From contig CBDEVW010000006.1 in assembly GCA_965243755.1 (NCBI GenBank), positions 1,054,001-1,118,000 of the forward strand: a DNA stretch of 64,000 nt, given 5' to 3'. The DNA is from JANSWY01 sp965243755. Its GTDB lineage: Bacteria > Bacteroidota > Bacteroidia > Cytophagales > Cyclobacteriaceae. Each line of letters opens with the position of its first letter. Position 1 is the first letter of the stretch. Shown here piece after piece: positions 45,936-52,809 of the stretch. The notes under the pieces were generated by a model. It was not told the origin of the DNA. It did not search any database and saw only the letters and a list, made by a program, of their open reading frames with translations. The translations under genes were made by a program, and so were the position numbers.

Positions 45936-46770
45936 AAACCTTAAGTTGATAAACTTAAAATAGTACAATTTTAATTCTGAGATTGGATGGCATAAGTGGA
46001 TAGATTATGACCCAAAATCCGATTGATTGCTTTCGAATTTTTCCAGTTATAGTGTTAAAAATGTAAGTAGCTACTTAGTAAGGAAGAAGTAGCTACTTGT
46101 TAGGGGAGAAGTAGCTACTTGTTGGAGAGTAAGTAGCTACTTGTTGGGGAGTAAGTAGCTACTTATAATTCGTATATTTAGCATTATTTAATCGCTTCAT
46201 TTCTATTAAGATGAATCATTTGTCATGAAACCTATTGATCTATGAAGTAAAGAGGGTATTATATCCTGGATTCTTTAAATGTTGGTAAAGTACAATTGGA
46301 CTTGGATGAGGAATGAATCCTGTTTTTGGAATTGCAAAAGTATCAAGAGACACCATGTTAACGGAGGAAATTAAGGAAAGAGAGATACTGGCTGGAGTGG
46401 TTGTAGTCTGCGCATTATGATGTACCACAACAATGCCTTCAACGTTTTTGGTAAGCGCGTTGTGAAGCAAGTTTATGATATATATAATGTGGTTAATCAT
46501 CGTTTGATATTTATTCATTTATTTAAGCGAGATTACAGCAATTATCATGCTAGATTCAAAAGGAATAGATTGCATCAAATGCAGGGGATTACTATAAAAT
46601 GGCATATGAGCAGGTAGAACACTTCATAGGATTATCTAACGGGGTGCTGGAGGGTGTCAAATCAAAAATCGTCTAAACCCGATGGTCTAATTGCTGTTAT
46701 GAATATATCTGTCATCAGAGTCGTAAACCGCTGGAACTTTAACCCCAAATCCATAAGAAATAATTAAACA
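45936..46770. other. Long gene-free interval
   Basis: About 830 bp between a MITE-like element and the ArsR operator. It contains the five-copy palindrome array at 46065-46164 and otherwise AT-rich sequence. Two overlapping opposite-strand frames (46240-46518 minus, 46417-46617 plus) have no recognisable domain, and I do not call them. A TATATTTA box at 46173 just after the array could be a -7 element for a non-coding transcript. Confidence 0.5.
46065..46164. repeat. Five AAGTAGCTACTT palindromes at an exact 22-bp period
   Basis: The 12-bp perfect palindrome AAGTAGCTACTT begins at 46065, 46087, 46109, 46131 and 46153. The 10-bp spacers are AGTAAGGAAG, GTTAGGGGAG, GTTGGAGAGT and GTTGGGGAGT: related but not identical, while the palindromes are invariant. 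Two helical turns separate adjacent sites. Confidence 0.9.
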
Positions 46771-46771
46771 A

Positions 46772-46821
46772 TTACTTGCGCAAGTAAAACCTTGCGCTTA
46801 TATTAGCAAGTAAATACTTGC
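46772..46821 (+). promoter_or_regulatory. Palindromic operator and promoter of the ArsR-type gene
   Basis: A perfect 16-bp palindrome TTACTTGCGCAAGTAA (46772-46787) and a second inverted repeat GCAAGTA-AA-TACTTGC (46806-46821) share the TACTTGC half-site. They bracket a promoter-like pair: TTG at 46776-46778, 20 bp, TATATTAG at 46799-46806. The first site covers the -33 element and the second lies just past the -7 element, ending 5 bp before the start codon, as expected for autorepression. Confidence 0.75.
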
Positions 46822-46826
46822 GCATA

Positions 46827-47156
46827 ATGAGAAGAGATGTATTTCAAGCCCTGGCGGACCCGACCCGAAGAGATATCCTGCTTTCTATCAGAAAAGAAAA
46901 AAGGCCAATCAATTCCATAGCGGAACAGTTTTCTATGACCAGGCAAGCGGTTTCTCTGCACGTACAGTATCTCAAAGATTGTGGTGTCATCAGCATTACC
47001 AAAGAAGGTCGCCAGCGATTTTGTGAAATAGAACCAACGGAGTTGCAAAAAGTCAATGAGTGGCTGGAGCCATTTCGGGAGCTTTGGGAGAAACGATTTG
47101 CACAACTGGATCACCTGCTGGATGAAATGCAGTCAAAATCTAAGAAAAACACTTAA
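46827..47156 (+). CDS. ArsR-family winged-helix repressor
   Basis: A 109-residue regulator with the ArsR pattern: FQALADPTRRDILLSI, INSIAEQFSMTRQAVSLHVQYLKDCGVI as helix-turn-helix, and wing EGRQRFCEIEP. No metal-binding CxC motif, placing it in the metal-independent group that is typically paired with SRPBCC genes. ATG 46827 is preferred over an in-frame TTG at 46818 that lies inside the operator. It is followed at 20 bp by the SRPBCC gene and then, with no gap, by the Crp-like gene. Confidence 0.88.
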   Translation: MRRDVFQALADPTRRDILLSIRKEKRPINSIAEQFSMTRQAVSLHVQYLKDCGVISITKEGRQRFCEIEPTELQKVNEWLEPFRELWEKRFAQLDHLLDEMQSKSKKNT

Positions 47157-47176
47157 TCACTTACATTTATACAATT

Positions 47177-47671
47177 ATGAAAGAAACTAAATTTATTGCT
47201 GAGGGGACCAAACTTACTGTAAAACGATCTTTTTCAGCACCGATCGATCTGGTTTGGAGAGCCTGGACCGAGGAGGAACTGCTGGACCAATGGTGGGCAC
47301 CCGCACCATGGAGATCTGAAACCAAACACATGGATTTTACTGAAGGTGGTACCCGGTTGTATGCCATGGTCGGACCAGAGGGAGAGAAGCACTGGGGCAT
47401 TACAGAATACCTGAAGATCAATAAAGAGCAGGACTTTACCGGAAAAGATTCCTTTTGCGACGAAGAAGGAAACATCAATGAACAGTTTCCAGTGGCGACT
47501 TTCACTAACCAGTTTGAGGCCAATGGCGCTTCTACTGAAGTCACAATGATCACTACTTACCCTACCGAAAAAGACCTGCAAACAGTAATGGAAATGGGCA
47601 TGAAGGAAGGACTCACCCTGGCACTGGATCAGTTGGAAGAGATGTTCAAGGCTAAAGCAGTCAGTCATTAA
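47177..47671 (+). CDS. SRPBCC / AHSA1-like protein
   Basis: A 164-residue protein of the AHSA1 branch of SRPBCC: VKRSFSAPIDLVWRAWTEEELLDQWW at the N-terminus and a C-terminal helix with GMKEGLTLALDQLEEMF. ArsR-SRPBCC pairs are a widespread two-gene arrangement in which the SRPBCC protein may bind the effector ligand; the ligand is unknown. Directly abuts the Crp-like gene, whose ATG follows its stop without a gap. Confidence 0.85.
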   Translation: MKETKFIAEGTKLTVKRSFSAPIDLVWRAWTEEELLDQWWAPAPWRSETKHMDFTEGGTRLYAMVGPEGEKHWGITEYLKINKEQDFTGKDSFCDEEGNINEQFPVATFTNQFEANGASTEVTMITTYPTEKDLQTVMEMGMKEGLTLALDQLEEMFKAKAVSH

Positions 47672-48241
47672 ATGACCAGCATAGAAGAATTTTTCTCAAA
47701 TATTCATCCGGTATCTGCAGAGATACTGGATGAATATCTCTCGTTCTGGAAACCCTATGAGGTTCCTAAAAAGACCATCATGACCAGACCGGGGGAAACC
47801 GAACGTTTTCTGTATTTTGTAAAGGAAGGCATCCAGAAGTCCTATTACCAGTCTGAAAACAAGCAACATGTGATGGCTTTTGCCTATGCACCATCATTTA
47901 GCGGTGTGCCGGAATCGTTTTTCAGGCAGGCTCCCAGCCGCTACTTCCTGGAAACCATTACTGACAGTTACTTCATCAGGATATCCTATGAGAGACACCA
48001 GCAACTGATGAAAGAACATAGGGAAATTGAAACATTGTTCAGGAAGGCCACTGAGTATTTTTTGGAAGGTGTGCTGTATCGTTTGCATGAGTTATTGGCG
48101 CATGACATTGAAACAAGGTTCAAAGCATTCGTCAAAAGAAGTCCTCATTTACTTCAAATGGTCTCGCAAAAGGACCTGGCATCTTACCTCAGAATGGATG
48201 CTACCAACTTCAGTAAGTTCATGAATACCATCCAGATATAA
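47672..48241 (+). CDS. Crp/Fnr-family regulator
   Basis: A 189-residue protein with an N-terminal cyclic-nucleotide-binding-like beta-roll (VPKKTIMTRPGETERFLYFVKEGIQKSYY) and a C-terminal winged helix (LLQMVSQKDLASYLRMDATNFSKFMN). The beta-roll lacks the RxA-type phosphate-binding motif, so cAMP binding is unlikely; many Bacteroidota members bind other ligands or none. Third gene of the ArsR operon. Confidence 0.85.
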   Translation: MTSIEEFFSNIHPVSAEILDEYLSFWKPYEVPKKTIMTRPGETERFLYFVKEGIQKSYYQSENKQHVMAFAYAPSFSGVPESFFRQAPSRYFLETITDSYFIRISYERHQQLMKEHREIETLFRKATEYFLEGVLYRLHELLAHDIETRFKAFVKRSPHLLQMVSQKDLASYLRMDATNFSKFMNTIQI

Positions 48242-48300
48242 AATGTTGGTTTATACCAAGATTTAAATGAAGCCGACTGATGACTTTTGTTTCAAAAACA

Positions 48301-49224
48301 ATGAAACAATTATTCATCATATTAACAGGCTTCATTATGACGACTACACTTTCCGCACAATCATGGATAGATACTGCGCTATACCCGTTTGAAAATCATT
48401 TTCTTACTCTTCCTGATGGAGACATGCATTACATTGATGAAGGAGAGGGGCCGGTTATATTGTTTGTACACGGTACACCCACCTGGTCTTTTCTTTACAG
48501 GGATTTTGTGAAGGAGTTATCCAAAACCAATCGTTGTATCGCCATAGATCATCTGGGGTTTGGACTGTCACATGCGAACAATAATTTTGACGGCACTCCA
48601 CAGTCTCACAGTGCTAACCTGAGTGCATTGATCGAACACCTGGACCTGAAGGAAGTCACGCTGGTGGTTCATGATTTTGGTGGCCCTATTGGGCTGGGAG
48701 CGGCCCTCCAGTCTCCTGATCGGATTAAAAACATTGTGTTGTTCAATACCTGGATGTGGGAAACTAAAAATGACCCTGAGGCACTGAAAATTGATAAGAT
48801 CATCAACAGTTGGATGGGCAAGCAATTGTATCTCAACTTCAACTTCTCACCAAAAGTGCTGCTCAAGAAAGGGTTTAATGATAAGAAGAATTTGAGTAAA
48901 CACATTCATCAGCACTATATCAAACCATTTCCTACCAGGACCTCACGCATACCACTGCTCCAGATTGGTCAGTCACTGGTAGGGTCGTCGGACTGGTACC
49001 AGGAACAATGGGAAATGCTGGACAAACTGAAAGACAAACAATGGCTGATTTTATGGGGAGCTCAAGATGAGTTCATCACCACCAAATACCTGGACAAGTG
49101 GCAGCAAAGATTGCCCAACGCAAAAGTGGTGCAATATCAGTGTGGTCATTTCGTGCAGGAAGAGGAGACAGAGCAAGCGATAGGGGAGATCAGTACATTG
49201 ATGAACGGTGATTACTATCGCTGA
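48301..49224 (+). CDS. Exported alpha/beta hydrolase, haloalkane dehalogenase-like
   Basis: A 307-residue protein; ATG 48301 gives a clean signal peptide (ending LSAQS), whereas the frame from 48280 adds seven residues. Oxyanion block HGTPTW (57-62), nucleophile Asp125 in VVHDFGGPIG, acid Asp256 in WGAQDEF and His283 in CGHFVQEE form the triad with an Asp nucleophile, as in haloalkane dehalogenases and epoxide hydrolases. The residue after the nucleophile is Phe126, where classical dehalogenases have the halide-binding Trp, so dehalogenase activity is uncertain. Probably periplasmic. Its end overlaps the convergent kinase gene by 10 bp. Confidence 0.8.
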   Translation: MKQLFIILTGFIMTTTLSAQSWIDTALYPFENHFLTLPDGDMHYIDEGEGPVILFVHGTPTWSFLYRDFVKELSKTNRCIAIDHLGFGLSHANNNFDGTPQSHSANLSALIEHLDLKEVTLVVHDFGGPIGLGAALQSPDRIKNIVLFNTWMWETKNDPEALKIDKIINSWMGKQLYLNFNFSPKVLLKKGFNDKKNLSKHIHQHYIKPFPTRTSRIPLLQIGQSLVGSSDWYQEQWEMLDKLKDKQWLILWGAQDEFITTKYLDKWQQRLPNAKVVQYQCGHFVQEEETEQAIGEISTLMNGDYYR

Positions 49225-50291
49225 AACCTGATCCCAACACAAGTACCTTTTTCCAGAGACGATATCACATGGATCTCTCCATTTTGTACTTCTACCATTA
49301 ATTTGGCAATGTAGGTACCAAGCCCGGTACCTTCTCTTTTACCATGGGTGACGTACTTGTCAAAAAAGTTGTCCCTGATGGCCTCTGGTATAGGTTTAGA
49401 GTTGCTGATATTGATCAGGAGTTCGTTGGGTGAATTGGTCAAATTGATGTTGACCGTTTCTCCTGGTGCTGAGGCTTCTATGGCGTTCCTGAGCAAATTA
49501 CTGAATATGGAGTAGCACAATAGTTCCTCCGCTTCCAGTTCTACGATTGATAATTCATCAACAGGTTGGTCATTGCAGGTCAGTTTGGTACCTACCTTAT
49601 GAATCTTGCCCAGGTTATCCAGATCGGCAATAGCGCTTTTCAAAACATTGATGACATTAAACTTTTCCGGGTGGAACTGATATTGCCCAAGCTCGATTTT
49701 ATATAAGTCCAGTGATAAGTTGACCATGTCAAGCATTTTCTTACCTGCTTTCTCGATCAGGTCTACTGAGTCAAATTGTTCCTGATTAAGGTCCCAGTCA
49801 CGTTTGATCACCTGGGGCATGGAGATGATGACATTGAGTGGATTCCGAAGGTCGTGCCTCATCATTCTGTCGACTTCCTGCTTCAGCTCCTGTAGCTTTT
49901 TGGTGTCCGTAATGTCCAGGATAATGCCGTCAAGCCATAGCAATTGGTCATTATCATCATAAACTCCCTGACCTCTTTCCATCACCCACGTTTCGTTTCC
50001 CGATTTGGGAAGGATCCGGTACTCCAGATGATATGGCTCACGCTTGTCCAGCCCATCCTTCACCAATTCATTGATCATGTTCTTATCTTCCGGATGAATC
50101 AGGCTATCGTAGGTTCTTACTGCATTGTTAATAAAATCACTCGCCGGATATCCGGTAAGTTGCTCTACCTTTCCGCTAATGAAGTGCATGGTCCAATACT
50201 CATCATTGGCACATCGGTAGACAATACCAGGTATATTGGCAACAAGATTTCTAAATTGCAGGCCACTGATTTGAGACGTTCCCGTGTCCAT
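49215..50291 (-). CDS. PAS-domain sensor histidine kinase (cytoplasmic)
   Basis: A 358-residue kinase without membrane segments. A PAS/PAC domain of the PAS_3 type spans residues about 10-130 (IPGIVYRCAND, FISGKVEQLTGYPASDF, LEYRILPKSGNETWVMERG, WLDGIILDITDTKK). The kinase core has His146 in MMRHDLRNPLNV, N-box SNLLRNAIEA and G2 GTGLGTYIA. The G1 motif is weak (NISNSKPIP), so ATP binding may be altered. No response regulator is adjacent: an orphan kinase. Confidence 0.85.
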   Translation of the reverse strand: MDTGTSQISGLQFRNLVANIPGIVYRCANDEYWTMHFISGKVEQLTGYPASDFINNAVRTYDSLIHPEDKNMINELVKDGLDKREPYHLEYRILPKSGNETWVMERGQGVYDDNDQLLWLDGIILDITDTKKLQELKQEVDRMMRHDLRNPLNVIISMPQVIKRDWDLNQEQFDSVDLIEKAGKKMLDMVNLSLDLYKIELGQYQFHPEKFNVINVLKSAIADLDNLGKIHKVGTKLTCNDQPVDELSIVELEAEELLCYSIFSNLLRNAIEASAPGETVNINLTNSPNELLINISNSKPIPEAIRDNFFDKYVTHGKREGTGLGTYIAKLMVEVQNGEIHVISSLEKGTCVGIRFQR

Positions 50292-50633
50292 ACATATAAT
50301 GTACGAAATTTTTATGAATTAAATTTTAGTTTCCGGTCCTTAGTTCTTTGGTTCTTGGTTCTATTAATCTTTCAAGATATAGCTTGACAAGCTTTCTGTC
50401 TAAAATCTAGTTATTGTATTTTTTAGCCTAATGGATGATTCTCTGCTTAAGTTTCAATTGATTGATTCTCAATGTATAAAGTTGTTTTGGGATTGGTTTA
50501 TTGGGCGGTTGTGTGTAAATGAAAAGGTATTTCCATTACATCAACTGGTTTAATTTGAAATGGAAAAATGCCATTTGTAGATAATATCAGCTATATTAGG
50601 ACTGGGAACCAGAAATAAAACTAATCCATCTAT
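50292..50633. other. Intergenic region between two divergent kinase genes
   Basis: A 342-bp AT-rich region that must hold both divergent promoters. A TATATTAG box at 50592 could be the -7 element for the downstream solute-binding kinase, but its TTG spacing is poor (14 bp). No repeat or reading frame of note. Confidence 0.4.
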
Positions 50634-52406
50634 ATGGGACGATTTCTGATGCTCGCAATATTATGGTTCCTGCCCATCACACTACTGGCGCAGGAAGATG
50701 AAAACTGGTCCGACATACTGAAAAGAAAAGCGGGGACCATTACTTATTACTGGTATCCCAACAACATTTCAATTACCGACTCCAAAGACATACTTGATGG
50801 TGTAGAACACGAACTGGCAGAGTCCTTTGTCGCCTACCTTAAGAAAAAATACAAGGTGGATTTGGAGCTGAGATGGGTGGAAACCGATAGCTTTAGCGAT
50901 GTGCTGCAAACGGTCCGATCGAAAAAAGGGGCATCATTTGGCTCTAGTTCGATCTCCATTACCCCCGATAGAGCTGAATACCTCAATTTTACGCCTCCAT
51001 ATTTGTCAGATATTGCTGTGTTGATTTCAAACTCAGACATTCCAATTGCCCAAACCGAAGAGGAATTCCGTAAGTTATTTGACAATGCCAAAGCAGTCAC
51101 AATTAAAAACACCACACTCCTCCAGGCCCTGGAAAAATTGAAACAGGAGCAGGACTTACATTTCACCTATGAATATGTAAAAAATACAGGGCAGATCATT
51201 GAGAAAATTGAAAGCACCAAAAATGGATTTGGCTATGTGGACCTGCCAAATTTCCTTGTGGCCCTGGAAAATTCTCCAGTGATAAGAAGGCAGTTTTTCC
51301 ATCCACTGAAACTGGAAGGTATCGCCATGATCTACCCGAAAGGAAGTGACTGGGACGGGCCTGTGAATGACTACTTCTCCTCTGATCAATATGAAACAGA
51401 TAAGGAACGGATCATATTGAAGTATCTGGGTGAAGGTGCGACAGAGATCATAGCACGTATTGCCACTTCTGCAGAAATTGGTCCGTACGAAGAGATCATT
51501 ATTTCCAACAGAGAAAAGGATTCCCAATACCTTGACCTGCTGGAAGCCACGAAAAGGGAACAGGAGAGGACCCGACTTACCAATCTGTTGATCCTGGCCA
51601 TTGCTGTGATTATTATGGTCATGTCCGTTGTGGTGATCAGGTTTCGCATGAAAGCCAAATCCAATCAGTTGTTACGGGAGAAGAACCAAATGATAGAAGA
51701 GCGCAATAAAGAGCTGAAACGGATCAATGAAGAGAAAAATGATCTGATCAATATTCTGGCTCATGATCTGAGGTCACCGCTTTCCAATATTCTCAATATT
51801 TCATTGATGCTTAAAGACAGTCCTAACCTTTCTGATGAGGACAAAAAGATGAACAGCTACGTAACTACCTCTTCCGAGAAAATGGCCACCATGATCAATA
51901 AAATCCTGGATGTGGATGCCATAGAATCCGGGAACCGTAACCTGAAAATGGAGGTAATTGACTTAAGCAAGGTCTGCAATACAGTATTAACGAACTATAA
52001 AACCAAAGCAAACAATAAAGACATTGCCATTGCTGCATCGATACTGCCAGACCTGAAAATTTATGCAGACAAGCTGTATACAGAACAAGTCATTGATAAC
52101 CTGCTATCAAACGCGATCAAATACAGCGAGCCTGGTAGTGAAGTTCAGTACTGTACTGTAGTGGAAGGAGACCGGATAAAAGTTTCCATCAAGGATCAGG
52201 GGCCAGGTTTTAGTGAAGAAGATCAGCGAAACCTGTTCAAGAAATACCATCGACTCAGCGCTCAACCTACCGCTGGCGAAAATAGTGTTGGACTAGGATT
52301 GTCCATCGTAAAATCCTATGTAGACATGATAGGAGCTGAAATTTCTTATGAAACGGAGGTGGGTAAGGGCACTACTTTCACCATCTATTTTCAACTTGCG
52401 CAATAG
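50634..52406 (+). CDS. Histidine kinase with periplasmic solute-binding (SBP_bac_3-like) sensor
   Basis: A 590-residue kinase. Signal peptide ending LLAQ; periplasmic type 2 solute-binding domain (residues about 35-270: ITYYWYPNNISI, GVEHELAESFVAYLKKKY, SISITPDRAEYLNFTPPYL, with GFGYVDLPNFL near 200); membrane span about 313-340; coiled coil; kinase core with His377 in LAHDLRSPLSN, N-box NLLSNAIKYSE, DQGPGF and GLGLSIVKSY. The sensor resembles amino-acid-binding proteins of ABC systems, as in BvgS/EvgS-type kinases, so an amino acid or similar small solute is the likely signal. No partner response regulator nearby. Confidence 0.88.
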   Translation: MGRFLMLAILWFLPITLLAQEDENWSDILKRKAGTITYYWYPNNISITDSKDILDGVEHELAESFVAYLKKKYKVDLELRWVETDSFSDVLQTVRSKKGASFGSSSISITPDRAEYLNFTPPYLSDIAVLISNSDIPIAQTEEEFRKLFDNAKAVTIKNTTLLQALEKLKQEQDLHFTYEYVKNTGQIIEKIESTKNGFGYVDLPNFLVALENSPVIRRQFFHPLKLEGIAMIYPKGSDWDGPVNDYFSSDQYETDKERIILKYLGEGATEIIARIATSAEIGPYEEIIISNREKDSQYLDLLEATKREQERTRLTNLLILAIAVIIMVMSVVVIRFRMKAKSNQLLREKNQMIEERNKELKRINEEKNDLINILAHDLRSPLSNILNISLMLKDSPNLSDEDKKMNSYVTTSSEKMATMINKILDVDAIESGNRNLKMEVIDLSKVCNTVLTNYKTKANNKDIAIAASILPDLKIYADKLYTEQVIDNLLSNAIKYSEPGSEVQYCTVVEGDRIKVSIKDQGPGFSEEDQRNLFKKYHRLSAQPTAGENSVGLGLSIVKSYVDMIGAEISYETEVGKGTTFTIYFQLAQ

Positions 52407-52418
52407 AAAATAATAAAA

Positions 52419-52469
52419 ACTGCAATTACGAATAATATATTTCCCTATATTTACTGCAATTACGAATAA
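52419..52469 (+). promoter_or_regulatory. Direct-repeat operator candidate upstream of PadR gene
   Basis: ACTGCAATTACGAATAA occurs twice, at 52419-52435 and 52453-52469, 34 bp apart start to start. The second copy ends 3 bp before the PadR start codon. A TATATTTA -7-like box at 52446 lies between the copies, so a protein bound to both would block transcription; autoregulation by PadR is inferred. Confidence 0.55.
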
Positions 52470-52472
52470 AAT

Positions 52473-52808
52473 ATGAAAAAGACTAAACTTGGAGAGTTTG
52501 AAGAGTTGGTATTGCTTACAGTTATCGTGTTGAAAGAAGATGCATATGGCGTGGCAATTAAGAAGGAATTGGAGGCAAGGCTCGATGAAACGCTTAGTGT
52601 TGGATCAATACAATCCGCATTGAAGAGATTAGAGGAAAAGGGATTTCTGAATTCTGAATTTGGGGAAGCGACACAAAAAAGGGGAGGTAAGCGCAAGCGC
52701 ATCTATTGTATTACAACCAGCGGATTAAACGTATTGGAAGAGATGAAAAGTGTAAGAGCCAGCTTATGGTCATCTATTGGCACATTATCAACTATTGAAC
52801 CATCTTGA
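52473..52808 (+). CDS. PadR-family transcriptional regulator
   Basis: A 111-residue winged-helix protein: KLGEFEELVLLTVIVLKEDAYGVAIKKEL, then LSVGSIQSALKRLEEKGFLNSEFGE and a basic wing RGGKRKRIYCITTSGLNVLEEM. This short PadR type is the usual partner of Bacteroidota FtsX-like permeases with an N-terminal prefix domain; the permease gene starts 1 bp after its stop. Confidence 0.9.
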   Translation: MKKTKLGEFEELVLLTVIVLKEDAYGVAIKKELEARLDETLSVGSIQSALKRLEEKGFLNSEFGEATQKRGGKRKRIYCITTSGLNVLEEMKSVRASLWSSIGTLSTIEPS

Positions 52809-52809
52809 A

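Noticed and set aside
46065..46164. CRISPR array
   Set aside because: The repeated unit is a 12-bp palindrome with 10-bp related spacers; CRISPR repeats and spacers are each about 25-40 bp with unrelated spacers, and no cas gene is present.
46240..46518. Reading frame of 92 codons on the minus strand
   Set aside because: No recognisable domain, low-complexity Thr/Ser stretch, opposite-strand frame of similar length overlaps it, and no promoter or partner gene.
46417..46617. Reading frame of 66 codons on the plus strand
   Set aside because: Basic, aromatic-rich composition as expected from translating AT-rich non-coding DNA; no family match that I can see.
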